Under the pieces are notes generated by a model. That model made no database searches and had not been told where the DNA came from. It worked only from the letters and a program-made list of their open reading frames with translations. Of a stretch of 64,000 nucleotides of DNA, positions 46,310 through 57,382 are shown one piece after another. This stretch comes from Peromyscus leucopus (taxonomy: Eukaryota; Chordata; Mammalia; Rodentia; Cricetidae): assembly GCF_004664715.2 (NCBI RefSeq), contig NC_051083.1:102805563-102869562 (forward strand), read 5' to 3'. The first letter of the stretch is position 1. Every line of letters begins with the position of its first letter. Position numbers and translations under genes: made by a program.

Positions 46310-46620
46310 GGCTGGGGCTGGGAAGATGTCTCAGTGGGCAAAAACACTTGCTGTTTAAGTATGGGAACCTGAGTTCAAACCCCTAGAATGTATCTTTTAA
46401 AAAAAGCTAGTCATGACCCTGTATGCTTGTGTTTGGGAGTGCAAGGAATGGAGACAAGTTGATCCCAACAGGAGTTTTCTGGCCTGTAAGCCAGGAAGCA
46501 AATCAGGTTCAGTGGCAAACCCTGTCTCAAACAAATAAGGTAGAGAGTATGGAGGAAGACACAGGGTATCCTTATCTAGCCTCTGCATGTACTACACATA
46601 TACACCATTTTAAAAAAACC
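46310..46620 (+). repeat. B4A SINE
   Basis: gctgggaagatgtctcagtg, gggaacctgagttcaaaccc, cagtggcaaaccctgtctca, aaggtagagagtatggagga. Confidence 0.75.
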
Positions 46621-46774
46621 ATTAGAAAATGAGCTGTTTTTACTATCAGCATAAATTCCAAGGAAAAAGATAGTTCTATTCATTTACTTAGACAAATGTC
46701 GTGTGTTTTCTGGGCCATGAGCACTGTTTTAGCCACTAAGTTTCTAGAGCCCAGCAAAACAGCTCATTCTCTAC

Positions 46775-46978
46775 TTCAAAGCTTCTTCAACAGTAGCATT
46801 CTTCACATACATTGTTGTGAAGGGAAGCAGCAACTATTGTGTGCATTATAGAACTCTTCTACCTAGCTGGACTCCAGTAGCATTCTCTCCATCCTTTAGT
46901 CATGATAACCGAAAATGTCTCCATATCTGGGATGGATTTGTGGCAAACTTGCTGTCAATGAAGAACGCTGTTCTACCC
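46775..46978 (-). mobile_element. MER5A (hAT-Charlie) fragment
   Basis: acattgttgtgaagggaagc, tattgtgtgcattatagaac, cagtagcattctctccatcc, gaaaatgtctccatatctgg line up with reverse MER5A. Confidence 0.65.
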
Positions 46979-48344
46979 TTATAAAATTTATAAATATAAC
47001 AGACTATGAATTTTAATGTTAATCATACCATTTTCTATAGAAGAGAAAAACCCCTTCAGGGAGAAGAGCTGTTCTTGTATATTAGCATATAGAGCAGAAA
47101 TAGAACTGTTTTTAAAAATAGGAAAAAACTCACCATTCTGTAGTGTAACAGTTTCTTTGATTTTTTTTCCATGATTCATTCTTGGTTCTCAACCATTTAC
47201 ATACATTTTTTTACTTCCTGATTACAATGTAGATAGAATTTTTTATTCTTACCCTGTTTATATGTCCTTCATATTTCATCATTACTATGCTTCTACCAAA
47301 CATTTTAAATTATATTTAGCCATTTGTATTGTTGAAACTTGTTCATTTTTGCTATATTTCTCCTCTTCCTCCTCCTCCTTCAGCCACTCAAGTGCTAGCA
47401 TTACAGGCATTTCATCAATACCCCAGCTTTTAATTTCCCCCTTTAAAAGAATCAGTTACTTACTTAAACAATTTATCCTGCCTGTAGTTAATACCTGAAA
47501 GGTGATTGGGAGGAGAGTTTAAATAGAAGCTGAAAAGGTAGTGAGAAAATCCTATGGGACATAAAGTGAGGCTTAATACTCTTCTAAAGCTCTAGCCTTT
47601 TAACACTGATTTAACATGAATTGCTAAAGACCATAGGAAAATAATACTAACTATCCTGCTTGGAAGTTTCTTACATTTTAGTAGATGAATTTGAGTAAAC
47701 ATAACCAGACATGGTGGGACAAACTTCTTACAGAACAGCAATAACAGCCAGTTCTACTAGGATGGAATTGTTTAAAAAAAAAAAAAAAAACTGACCAGGG
47801 CAGGTCTGTGACACATCCCCTTAATTTACTGGGGCTGGGGAATTGAAAAAGCGGAATCCAGGGTTGGTAGGTAGAAGAATGAGTGAATCAGAGAATTTAA
47901 TATGCTAGTTAATAAGAAAACTGACCATGTATTTTCTTCTAAATATTACTTGAAGGCATAGACCACCTGTGTGTATTTTTCACTTAGATGTAAGAAACGG
48001 GGAGTGGGAGCAATGTGGGCTGGATGTTTGAGCTCTTTGCATAGACCTGCCCTCAGTCTGAGGAATGAAGCCTTATAATTGATTCAAATATGTTCGTCCC
48101 CTTGTATCTGCTGACTTTTCTGGTGTAGTCTTGAATTCAGACTGAAACAAGTTCAATTCTAACCTAGGTGGATTTTGTTCTCATGATTTTGTCAACTTGA
48201 GACAGCAGGGAGTTTCTGCAACTAGTTTGGCAGGACTATGTACATGAACTCTTGACATTTGGAGTCTTCATGAGAAAACATATGGCTTCAGCTTACAGGG
48301 TTCATTGAACTTTTGTGATAATGTATACTAACACAGGTTCCCTA
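46979..48344. other. Intronic sequence, nothing recognised
   Basis: Contains a (TCC)n patch at 47361-47382 and an A17 run at 47773-47790. No exon recognised. Confidence 0.4.
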
Positions 48345-48565
48345 TTACAGTGTGGAAGCATATAGTTTCTGGAAGCAAACTTCCAGGGCTTATGCCATTT
48401 TTATGACTGACTAACTCAAAAACATTGGACAAATCACTTGGTCCATGTATGCTTTACTTCCTTCATTTGTAAAATGATGACAATAGGAGTGAAACTTCAT
48501 AAGTTTGTTGTAAAGATTACAATCAATGAAGTGTTACAGACATTGCCTGCCATATATTTAATTAG
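48345..48565 (+). repeat. MIR SINE
   Basis: ggacaaatcacttggtccat, tcatttgtaaaatgatgaca, gttgtaaagattacaatcaa. Ends about 65 bp before the 48631 exon acceptor. Confidence 0.65.
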
Positions 48566-48630
48566 CTATTGCTTTGTTATTGTAAATAGCTGCATTTTTT
48601 AAAAAAAACTGCTTTTTAACTTTTCATTAG

Positions 48631-49267
48631 ATAATTGATAGTATTATTGAGGAGAGTCAGAAAGTACTACAATTGGAAGATGAGTCTTTGGATCCCGAAG
48701 GAAAAGAACTCTCTGATCAGGCTACTGCCGGTCCTTCTGTGGCTGGGACAGATTTTAGTAACATACCTGGACTACTATCCATAGAGCATGAACTACAACA
48801 AGATTCTGAACAGGCGGACAGTCCAAATGTGTTTGAAGAAACTGAATCAGAAACACAAAAATGTTTTCCTTCTGCTGACACCTGTGAGAAGACAGTAGAT
48901 GAAACTGCTAATTTAACTGATGTGAGTTCAACTGAGCAGCTTGATATTTCAGACCTGGAAACCGAAATATTGAGCAAGGAAGCAGTGGAAGTCAAAGAAA
49001 GCGATGTTCTAGATTCTGCATCCTCAGACTCTCTATCTAGTAAAGATTTTGCTACTGCGGACGAAGCGGCTCCCGCCAAACCCCCAAGGCACCTTACTCC
49101 AGAACCTGATATAGTAGCCAGTACAAAGAAGCCTGTTCCTGCACGCCCACCTCCACCAACTAATTTCCCACCTCCTAGACCCCCACCTCCAGCCCGACCT
49201 GCGCCACCACCAAGAAAAAAGAAAAGTGAACTGGAGTTTGAGGCTCTTAAAACACCTGATCTGGATG
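48631..49267 (+). CDS. Wdr44: Wdr44 large coding exon (637 nt): acidic region and proline-rich region
   Basis: This is the largest exon in the window and encodes about residues 63-274 plus the first base of a split valine codon. The N-terminal two thirds is acidic and Ser/Thr-rich (for example SNIPGLLSIEHELQQDSE). The C-terminal part is a proline-rich segment with repeated PxxP motifs (PARPPPPTNFPPPRPPPP at about 49135-49200) and a basic end RKKKSELEFE. In the family the proline-rich region binds SH3 domains of GRAF1/GRAF2 (ARHGAP26/ARHGAP10) on recycling tubules. The acceptor is 'ttttcattag'. The donor is non-canonical: GATG|gcaagt, a GC donor, forced because the next exon begins TACCCAAAG and the join must give VPKD. 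Reading through into the intron meets a stop after three codons. An ATG at 48673 is internal, not a start. Confidence 0.97.
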
Positions 49268-49282
49268 GCAAGTATTAATTGA

Positions 49283-49330
49283 GAAATATTTTGGTTGGGA
49301 AATATTTTAGTTGGGAAATATTTTGGTTGG
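49283..49330. repeat. Three tandem 16-bp units behind the GC donor
   Basis: The unit gaaatattttggttgg occurs three times without a gap (49283-49298, 49299-49314, 49315-49330). Only the middle copy differs, at one base (g to a). The array starts 15 bases past the donor and runs straight into a decayed antisense B1, so it may have grown from the B1 tail or its junction. Confidence 0.9.
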
Positions 49331-49460
49331 GATAGGGTCCTTTTATGTCATCCAGGCTAGCATAGAACTTCTCTATTGACTGGGCTAGCCTTGAACTTGT
49401 GGAGATCTTCGGCCTCTACTTCCTCAAGCATAGGCATTTGCTATGATTCTCAGCTAACTT
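49331..49460 (-). repeat. Decayed B1 SINE
   Basis: The + strand reads like a diverged B1 in reverse (gatagggtcc, ggctagccttgaacttgtgg, ggcatttgctatgattctcagct). Confidence 0.6.
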
Positions 49461-49679
49461 TTCTGCTTTTGTTTCAATTTGTGCTAAAGAAAAACCACTC
49501 TAATAGCTAGGATATATAAATTATTTTTTGAGTAAGTTGGCAAAAAGTGAAAGGTATTATACTAGTCATAAGTTAAAATAATATTGCTGAATACTTTGGC
49601 AGACTCTAGACTTACATTTTTTACCCTCTAAGAATTGATGTGGGAGTGGTAGAAAGAAAATGGGAGTGGAAGACTTTAA

Positions 49680-49850
49680 AAGTTCTAAATTTAAATCCTA
49701 GATCTTTGAATTTGTAAACTGCATAGTCTTGAAGATGTTAAATACTTCATTTGAACCATGTTTTTTTAATAAAGAAAATAAGAATAATAAAAGCCACTGT
49801 TCTCATAGGCTTGTTATAAGAATTAAATACAGGTTAAAAGTACTTCTTTA
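49680..49850 (+). repeat. Decayed MIR SINE
   Basis: cttgaagatgttaaatactt, ataggcttgttataagaatt, aaatacaggttaaaagtact. Lies in the GC-AG intron. Confidence 0.45.
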
Positions 49851-49941
49851 TTAATTTTGTGTATGTGTGTATAAAATTGTTGGTATTATTGCTCTATTAG
49901 TAATACCTTCATTATCGTTACTATTATTATTATCATTGCAG

Positions 49942-50072
49942 TACCCAAAGACAACATTACATCTGATTCTCTCCTTACTACAAATGTGGTTTCAGAGAGT
50001 ACAGCTAGAGAGTCTCAGCCTTCTCTCGATTTGGCAAGTGCTACAAGTGGAGATAAAATAGTTACTGCCCAG
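49942..50072 (+). CDS. Wdr44: Wdr44 coding exon (131 nt)
   Basis: The exon completes the split valine codon and then encodes 43 residues (about 276-318) from PKDNITSDSLL to GDKIVTAQ, a Ser/Thr-rich linker between the proline-rich segment and the Rab11-binding region. The acceptor is 'tatcattgcag' and the donor GCCCAG|gttggt. It enters in phase 1 and leaves in phase 0. It is preceded by the GC-AG intron of only 674 bp, which holds a decayed B1 and a MIR fragment. Confidence 0.96.
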
Positions 50073-50199
50073 GTTGGTGAATTACTATTATATTTGGTAT
50101 AGGCTAACTCAAACTTTATACAACTAGCTGACTTAATTATTGAAACCATTTTTCTTCTCTAAGCCAAATGTTTCTTTGTCTTCCATGCCTGACCACCTC

Positions 50200-50385
50200 A
50201 CTTCCCTTTCTAACTTGGCTACTAACTAGTTTAGTGAGTTTAGGTAACTATTTAGCATCTGATTCTTAGATGCCCCACTGATAAAATGTGGGAAAAGTAT
50301 CTACCTTGAAGGTTTTCTGCAAGAATGAAAGGTGCTAATATATGCCAAGTGTGTGGCAGGTTATAGGTATTTTAAAAACAGCTGC
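50200..50385 (+). repeat. Decayed MIR SINE
   Basis: ttaggtaactatttagcatc, cactgataaaatgtgggaaa, gccaagtgtgtggcaggtta. Confidence 0.5.
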
Positions 50386-50649
50386 TTCTATTTTTAATAT
50401 TATAAGTTCCTTTTCCTAGACATAAAACAATTCATGTATTAGGCCATGGGCTGTACAAAAGAACTGCATAACATTTTACCACAGCCAAATTCTGGAACTT
50501 AAGGTAATTGATATAGTAGCTGAGGTGAGGAGGGTTAGCAGACCTGAAGTGTAGCATTACCATTTTGTTTTAACAATGCAGTAGAGGTCACAAGCAGCCA
50601 GTTTTTCTAAGATCCACATGGTGTTTTCCTTTTTGAAGTATTGTTTTTT

Positions 50650-50833
50650 TGTTTTTGTTTTTGTTTTTTTTTGGTTTTTTTTTTTTTTGGTTTTTCGAGA
50701 CAGGGTTTCTCTGTGTAGCTTTGCGCCTTTCCTGGGACTCACTTGGTAGCCCAGGCTGGCCTTGAACTCACAGAGATACGCCTGGCTCTGCCTCCCGAGT
50801 GCTGGGATTAAAGGCGTGTGCCACCACCACCCG
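50650..50833 (-). repeat. Young B1 SINE
   Basis: Reverse cricetid-type B1: gagacagggtttctctgtgt, tgcgcctttcctgggactca, ggcgtgtgccaccaccaccc. Target duplication not clear in the T-rich flanks. Confidence 0.95.
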
Positions 50834-51250
50834 GTGTTTTTTTTAAATGTAGAAGAATATGCAACAACAGCTGTATGTGAAACTTTTAACATATTTGTTG
50901 TCTAGCTTTTCACATAAACAGAAGTTGTCCTAACCCTTCTTTAGCAATATCCACATATGGCTTGAATTAATTACAATCTTAGTAGAGAATTGTTGTTTTG
51001 GATGGGTTCAAATAAAGTACTTATTTGTTTGTGATACTACTAAGGCATAATTTTATGGGCAGCAGTCGTTTTGATGTCTAATGTCTTTCAACATGCAGAG
51101 AATAATAAAGGACTAAAATGGAATCATTAACATCATTTTCAGTAGACTTTTTTCTGATTTGTGGAATTTTGTAGAAGCATGCATGGTAATAAATAATTAA
51201 AATTTATAGAAATTGATTCAGTCTGTCTGTTTATATATTTATAATTTTAG

Positions 51251-51346
51251 GAAAATGGAAAAGCACCTGATGGGCAGACCATAGCAGGTGAAGTGATGGG
51301 CCCTCAGAGACCTAGATCCAACTCTGGGAGAGAGCTCACTGATGAG
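51251..51346 (+). CDS. Wdr44: Wdr44 coding exon (96 nt) with Akt-type phosphosite
   Basis: This exon encodes 32 residues (about 319-350), ENGKAPDGQT through SGRELTDE. It contains RPRSNS, an RxRxxS basophilic-kinase motif at about 51308-51325. Akt phosphorylation of WDR44 at this position (human S342/S344) has been reported to favour Rab11 binding and hold back ciliogenesis. The acceptor is 'ataattttag' and the donor GATGAG|gtagaa. Both ends are phase 0, so skipping would remove the regulatory site in frame. The Rab11-binding region reported for the rat protein (about residues 334-504) begins in this exon. Confidence 0.96.
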
Positions 51347-51529
51347 GTAGAATTCAATTTTTTTGTTCTTAAAAACATGAAATGTAAAAATCATAATGGG
51401 AAAATGATAAAGGTCTAGAGATGGATTGTGGTGTTGGTTGCATAGCACTTAACTGTACATAATGACCGTGAACTACACTTAAAAATGATTAACATGCTGT
51501 TGTTTCATGTTGCATACAACTTACTGTAT

Positions 51530-51720
51530 TTTTTAATTGACATTTCACATTTATACATGTTAATGGGTTGTAATATGATGGTTTGATAGATTGATACAGT
51601 ATATAATGACTAAATCCAGGAAATCAGCATTTCCATCTTTTTAAGCATTATTTTAATACTAGGAATACTGAACTTGTTTAGTTATTTTGACATACATAAT
51701 GAATTACTTTTAGGCCAAAA
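51530..51720. repeat. Possible L1 3'-end fragment
   Basis: gtaatatgatggtttgatag, gacatacataatgaattac resemble an old L1 3' region, like 4590-4640. Confidence 0.35.
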
Positions 51721-51849
51721 TCATTAAAATTAAGAGTATCTTAGATTTGTGATTTTATTTATATATTGAAGTTTGAATCTCTGGTGGAAAGTTACCATTT
51801 CACAAAGATATGTGGTGGAATGCTTACATTAAAAGCAGAATCCAAGATG

Positions 51850-52075
51850 GGCTGATGACAAAGCAGGCCTATAATCCCAGCACTCAGGAAGATGAGGTAG
51901 GAGGATCACAAGTTCAGTGTCTACTTGAGCTACAGAGTAAGTTCAAGGCCAGCCTGGTAACTTTCTGAGACATTAAATCAGAAAGAAAGACAGAAACATC
52001 TGGGGCTGTAGCTCAGTTGTATTTTTGCTAGTATTCATAAAGTCCATTCCCAGTACCACATGCACATTCACACAC
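51850..52075 (+). repeat. B1 followed by ID SINE
   Basis: B1 at 51850-51995 (cctataatcccagcactcag, ttcaaggccagcctggtaac). ID at 52001-52075 (tggggctgtagctcagttgt, ccattcccagtacc). Confidence 0.75.
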
Positions 52076-52134
52076 AGCACAAAAAACAGGATCTGTATTT
52101 TATAGAAAGTGAGCTTGAAAATAAGTGTAGTAGT

Positions 52135-52148
52135 TCAGATGCTTTTTT

Positions 52149-52192
<44 letters not shown>

Positions 52193-52350
52193 ATGGGTAC
52201 ATGCATGCCACGTTACACGTGTGGAGGTCAAAGGACAATTTGTAATACTTGGATCTCTCATTCCACTGTGTAAGTCCTGGGGATTGGACTCAGGTCTTCT
52301 GAGTTGGCCTTAAGTCTTTTTATCTGCTGAGCAATTTCCCTAACCCTATA
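52135..52350 (-). repeat. (GT)20 and RSINE1
   Basis: Perfect (GT)20 at 52151-52190 forms the tail of a reverse RSINE1 (tggaggtcaaaggacaattt, gggattggactcaggtcttc, gctgagcaatttccctaacc). Confidence 0.85.
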
Positions 52351-52379
52351 ATGGTTTCTTACCTTTGAACTTAAGAGTG

Positions 52380-52605
52380 AGGAGTTGGAGAGATGAGTCA
52401 GCAGTTAAGAGCAATGGTTGCTCTTCTAAAGGACCCAGGTTTGATTCCTAGAACCCACACAACCCACACAGTAGCTTACAACTGTCTGTAACTCCAGTTC
52501 CAGGGGAATCTAATGCTGTCTTCTGGCCTCCACAGAAATTATGTGCATGTGATGCACAGACATGGATGCAGCAAAACACCATACATATAAAATAAAAATT
52601 AGAAT
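52380..52605 (+). repeat. B3 SINE
   Basis: gttggagagatgagtcagca, gtctgtaactccagttccag, tcttctggcctccacagaaa. Confidence 0.85.
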
Positions 52606-52689
52606 GTATTTATTGGCAGTTTATTCAGAATGAAGTTCTAAAACAAAGTAGGGGTTTGTTTTTTTTTTTGTTTTTTTTTTTTTTTTAGG

Positions 52690-52800
52690 AAGCTAGACAT
52701 GGTAGTATACAATAATAATTTCAATACAAGGATAGCAGATCATTAGTTTGAGGTCATCCTGACCAACATAGCTAGACCCTTTCTCAAATATGTTAAAATA
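52690..52800 (+). repeat. Decayed B1 SINE
   Basis: agctagacatggtagtatac, ttgaggtcatcctgaccaac. Confidence 0.55.
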
Positions 52801-52809
52801 AAATAATAC

Positions 52810-53131
52810 ATATTTCTAAATTATACTTTGGAAAACAGTTTAACATTTTCTCAAAATGTTAATGTCACTATGACCCAGCAGTTCCATTCCTATTTTTATA
52901 CTAAAGAAAAATGGAAATATATCCATGCAGAAATGTACAGATATTCACAGCAGCATTGTTCATAACTGCCAAAAAATGGAAACAGCCCAAACATGTATTA
53001 TTGATGGATGAATCCTTAAATAAAATGTAGTATGTCCATTCAATGGTATATTTTTTAGCAATTAAAAGGAATGTGATATTGGTATTTGGATAAACCTTAA
53101 AAATAGCACGCTAAATGAAAGAATACAGATA

Positions 53132-53181
<50 letters not shown>

Positions 53182-53460
53182 ATTATACATATATTTTTTT
53201 ATTGAATTTATGAAATGTCCTAAATAGATGAATCAATACAGACAGAAAGATTAGTAATTACCAGAGACTGAGAAAAAAATTAAATGGGATTGACAGTCAA
53301 TATAGGTGATTTCCTTTGTGAGTAGTCAAATATTATAATTCAATGATCAATTAAGAACTATAAATGTATTATTAGCCATGGAATTGCATGTTTTAAGGAG
53401 TAATATTTTATGGTGTGAGAATTATATCTCAGTGTAAATATTTAAGATTATTCTTCCCAG
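52810..53460 (+). mobile_element. Ancient L1 fragment (sense) with (GT)22
   Basis: tatgacccagcagttccatt, cagcagcattgttcataact, gaaacagcccaaacatgtat match L1 ORF2/3' text in sense. A GT microsatellite (53134-53177) interrupts it. Confidence 0.65.
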
Positions 53461-53524
53461 TAGTGACTATCTAGAAAATCCTTAACTTAAAATTTTAAGG
53501 ATTTTGTAGACTCAAAAAAGATAA

Positions 53525-53665
53525 GGTCTGGATAGATGGCTCAGCAATTAAGAGTTCTATTGCTCTTCCAGAGAACCTAAGTTTGAGTCAGTCCCAGCAC
53601 CACAACTCACAACTACCTGTAACTCCAACTCCAGGAGATCCAGCACCTCTGGCCTCTGTGTACAA

Positions 53666-53696
<31 letters not shown>

Positions 53697-53735
53697 TACA
53701 TACATATAAGCAAATAGTTAAAAATAATAATTTTT
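53525..53735 (+). repeat. B3 SINE with CA tail
   Basis: ggtctggatagatggctcag, ttgctcttccagagaaccta, CA repeat at 53673-53696. It ends about 50 bp before an exon acceptor. Confidence 0.85.
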
Positions 53736-53784
53736 AAAGATAATTAAGTTGCAAGTCATCTTGATATTATTTTTTTACCTCCAG

Positions 53785-53921
53785 GAAATTTTAGCCAGTG
53801 TAATGATTAAGAACCTAGATACTGGAGAAGAAATACCTCTAAGTCTTGCTGAAGAGAAGTTGCCAACAGGTATTAATCCTCTCACTCTACACATCATGAG
53901 AAGGACAAAGGAGTATGTAAG
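53785..53921 (+). CDS. Wdr44: Wdr44 coding exon (137 nt), Rab11-binding region
   Basis: The exon encodes 45 residues (about 351-395), EILASVMIKNLDTGEEIPLS through MRRTKEYV, and ends with the first two bases (AG) of a split serine codon. The stretch is very close to the human protein as I recall it. It belongs to the segment that binds GTP-loaded Rab11. The acceptor is 'tttacctccag' and the donor GTAAG|gtatga. It enters in phase 0. The upstream 2.4-kb intron is full of SINEs and an old sense L1 fragment; the last (a B3) ends about 50 bp before the acceptor. Confidence 0.97.
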
Positions 53922-54736
53922 GTATGACTTAATGTTATTTAACTTTTATAACATTTCGGTGTGGTGGTGATGATTTAACTTTGTGAACTGCAACTGTCCG
54001 TATTTATTTAAACTCACTCCTCTGTTTTAATCTAAAAGTAAAATTAGCTCAAGAATATAGTCTTTACCTTTGATCTCTGTTATAGTCATATTATGTAGTT
54101 ACTTGTGGAGACTATTCTACATCTTACAATTCACACTACTTAGTTTCTTGTCATTGAAATGGTTTATTCCAGAGACAGGATCAAAGCCGTCTAAAAAGCC
54201 ATGTGTGAGGAGCGCTCAGTCCTCTAGCACTTCACTTCCTTCAGTCTAACGCCCGCCCACCTGAGCCATTTTGGCGGCCTTAGCACTTCACTGTCTGAGT
54301 ATGCATACTGTGTATTCTAGTGGGAAAGCAGCTTCGAGCAGAACCATTGAGTCTTGTTATGAGATGTAATGAGAGCCTAAGGAATAAGTTCTAGATAAGC
54401 GAGAACTTTTCTTAAGTTTATATATATATTGTACCTTATGAACCAAGAAAAAGCTATCTACAGGTTACTTTATTGTTGATATACACAACCTTGATATAGT
54501 AGGATTTTTATAAGCTATTAAACTGCATTCACTTAAATTTTACACATTGTATCTTGCTTTAAGATTCCAGTCTTTAATCTTGGAAACCATTTAGTAATTC
54601 TCAGGTTATTCATTAATTTGAAGTTATATAAACATACCGGGGTCATTTTTCTTATTCTGATTGGTTGCTGTATAATAAATACAAGAAGATATTTTTGAAA
54701 AGAGAATTTTTAAAAAATGACTTTCCCTTCTTGTAG

Positions 54737-54820
54737 CAATGATGCCACACAGTCTGATGATGAAGAAAAGTTACAGTCACAGCAAGCAGACACCGACGGT
54801 GGAAGGTTAAAACAAAAAAC
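54737..54820 (+). CDS. Wdr44: Wdr44 coding exon (84 nt)
   Basis: The exon completes the split serine, encodes NDATQSDDEEKLQSQQAD and on to GGRLKQK, and ends with two bases of a threonine codon. It is an acidic, serine-rich linker in the Rab11-binding segment. The acceptor is 'cccttcttgtag' and the donor AAAAAC|gtgagt. The split codons on both sides are restored on joining (AG+C, AC+G), which supports both boundaries. Skipping this exon (84 nt, entered and left after two codon bases) would be frame-neutral. Confidence 0.96.
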
Positions 54821-55764
54821 GTGAGTTACTCGCCAGGGCTTTCTTCTTTTTAAATGTTTATTAGAAAAGTAAGAAAATTGCCAGGTTATTTTTAGCAAAA
54901 AATGTAATATAAAAGTGTTCTTGGCCACTTTTTACATTTCAGTAAAGCAGGTACTTAATGAGATTTATCTCATTAAATTCATAGTTAAACTCATTCCAGG
55001 GCTTCTAACATGATACTATTACCTTATATTACCAGCATCCCAATGTTGTTCTGTTACTCCTACTAATTGCCATCACAACACATTGATCTACCAGAAAATT
55101 CCTAAGAGGATCAATCCTTGCCATATTGCTCGGACATATCTGCTACCATTTAATTTCAGTAACAACTTTCTCATAATTTCTTTCAGCTTGAGAGAGTTGC
55201 TTTGGAATGGAATATGTGGTCTCCCTCCAAATGGTTTTAATCACGTTAAATTTCTACCCCACACTATCCCTTCCCTTCTGTTGGTTGATTACAAGTTTCT
55301 TATGTTTATATAGGTCACCTGTAAAGCATCTGACATAAAGTAAATGACCAGTATATTTTGTATCATCCTTGTGTTGTTTTCCATCGTAGATTCTAGAATT
55401 GTGAGTAGAACATCATTGTCCTTAGATTTCTTCCCCCTTCTCTTCATCTTTCCAAAGTCTCTTTATATTTCTACATAAATTATGTGAGATTCTTCCTAAC
55501 TGTTCCAGTTAATAACAAGTCTATAGCCACATAACTTATTTTTTTTCTCTTTAGCATGATATCTTAATGCCATTTTCTAATTTTAAAAGCAAATCATTTT
55601 ATCAGCATATATTTTACATGTTGTTCATTATGACATTTTCATACATGTATGTAATGTATTTTATCATATTCACCCCTATTACCTTTTCTCCCCCCCCCAC
55701 TCCTACTGATCCTCTTTCTCTTTCTAACTAGTTTGTCTTCTACTTTCTGTCTTTTTTACTCTTT
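54821..55764. other. Intronic sequence, nothing recognised
   Basis: No repeat recognised, apart from a weak L1-like patch at 55600-55740. Confidence 0.4.
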
Positions 55765-55916
55765 ATTTTTGGGTTTTCATGGCAGGGTTCCTTTGTGTAG
55801 CCTTGGCTGTTCTGGAACTAACTTTGTAGAACAGACTGGCCTTGAACTCAGAGAGAGCTACCTGCCTCTGACTCCTGAGTGCTGGGATTAAAGGCATGCG
55901 CCACCACTGCCTGGTT
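55765..55916 (-). repeat. B1 SINE
   Basis: Reverse B1: ttttcatggcagggttcctt, gagtgctgggattaaaggca, gcgccaccactgcctgg. Confidence 0.9.
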
Positions 55917-56449
55917 GTTTTTGTTTATTTGTATGTTTTGTTTTGTTTTGTTTTAAATTACCTAATGAGTTTAATAAGAGTTACTTACAGGAGCATGGGC
56001 AACTTATCAGTGACTACACTGAAGAAATATTTCTCCTAGTAGCCACTAGCTCCCTATAGATCCTCAAGGAGGGTGAGCCAAAAGTAAACACATTTTAAAC
56101 AGTTAAACAATATGATATGAAAAGTTTATGATCATATGATTCTTCTGTTACCCCCACAAATACGTAGTATAATGGTGGTCATATGGATTGTGTCTGATTA
56201 TGCATGAGTCACTAAATTGGCAATATTGCCATATAAAGTCCAAAGTGAATGATCCACTTAAGTCTGATTTTTTTCTTGTGTATATTAAGGGAAGTAAGAC
56301 TATTTAGAAAATATGTGCCAAAAATGCAAATATATGTTAACACCAGATATTTGAAAGTTGGCTAACAGTAACAACTGTCAGGAAACAAACATCCAGGCGA
56401 GCCGTCATATAGTGTATGCCCTAAAGCTCATTTATATTCTACTTTGGTT

Positions 56450-56565
56450 TTCTTGTGTAAGTTCTCACTATATGGCTATATACACCAGCTCAGGCTGGCA
56501 TGAACTCACAACTTCTTTCTTCTTTATCCTGAGTATTGCGATTACAGGTATATATCTCTGTGCCC
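56450..56565 (-). repeat. Old B1 SINE
   Basis: tctcactatatggctatata, ctcaggctggcatgaactca, gtattgcgattacaggtata. Confidence 0.6.
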
Positions 56566-56617
56566 TGTTAAAGCTCATTTTTCTAGGAAAAAAAAATCTA
56601 TTAAAAAAAATGGGTCT

Positions 56618-56771
56618 GCCGGGCGTTGGTGGCGCACGCCTTTAATCCCAGCACTCGGGAGGCAGAGCCGGGCGGATCTCTGTGAGTTCGAGGCCAGCCT
56701 GGGCTACCAAGTGAGCTCCAGGAAAGGCGCAAAGCTACACAGAGAAACCCTGTCTCGAAAAACCAAAAAAA
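56618..56771 (+). repeat. Young B1 SINE with target duplication
   Basis: Near-consensus B1 flanked by aaaaaaatgggtct at 56604-56617 and 56772-56785. Confidence 0.95.
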
Positions 56772-57241
56772 AAAAAAATGGGTCTATTCAGTCCCATTAT
56801 TGATTTATACATCATTTCTTAAATCTAGTCATCTAGTACCTGAGCTTCTAAAGTAACAGAGAAGCAGCAAATCATGACATAGAAGTTGGCATTGTAATCA
56901 GAAAATGATAAAAGGACACATACATAGCACAATAGTCTGTGTATACAGTAACTCTTTCCAGCCCTTTCTCTTACCATGATACACATAGAACATAGAAATA
57001 TTTGCACTGAATGATGGGGTAAACCAATAAGGCAGCCAGTAACCAGAAGAAATTGGCCCATGGTTCTGACTTTTCCTGAATCATAACTAGTTGTTTTGAA
57101 ATCTGAGGAAGCAACTGATAATTGAGCCTAAGTGAATCCTGTTCAAAAGGCCCTGAGAATAGTACGAGTGGTAACTGGCCCTATTCATCAATGAAAGGAA
57201 ATCTAAATGTTCAGTACTACTTTAAAGTCATGAAAGTCTAT

Positions 57242-57382
57242 AGCTGAGCATAGTGGTATACACCTTTAATCCCAGCACTTGCAGGCAGGGGTAGGCAGAA
57301 TTTCTGTGAGTGTTAGGCCAGCCTGGTCTACAGAATAGCCATGGCTATCTAAAGAAACCCTGTCTCAAAAAAACAAAAGCAA
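57242..57382 (+). repeat. B1 SINE
   Basis: ctgagcatagtggtatacac, ggccagcctggtctacagaa. Flanks aaagtcta / aaagtctg. Confidence 0.9.

Larger units (their letters stand above)
49268..49941 (+). other. Wdr44: Wdr44 GC-AG intron (674 bp)
   Basis: The intron starts gcaagt and ends gcag. The dinucleotide GC replaces GT at the donor, with otherwise consensus bases at +3 to +6, as usual for GC-AG introns. No GT nearby gives an in-frame join to the next exon. The intron holds three 16-bp tandem units (49283-49330), a decayed antisense B1 and a decayed MIR. Confidence 0.85.

Noticed and set aside
48717..49271. 184-codon minus-strand opening
   Set aside because: Antisense shadow of the Wdr44 proline-rich exon; its Gly-rich text is the complement of Pro codons.
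48673..49278. 201-codon open reading frame starting at ATG 48673 as a stand-alone gene
   Set aside because: It is the inside of the large Wdr44 exon (48631-49267). The frame is open before the ATG, and its last codons lie in the intron past the GC donor.
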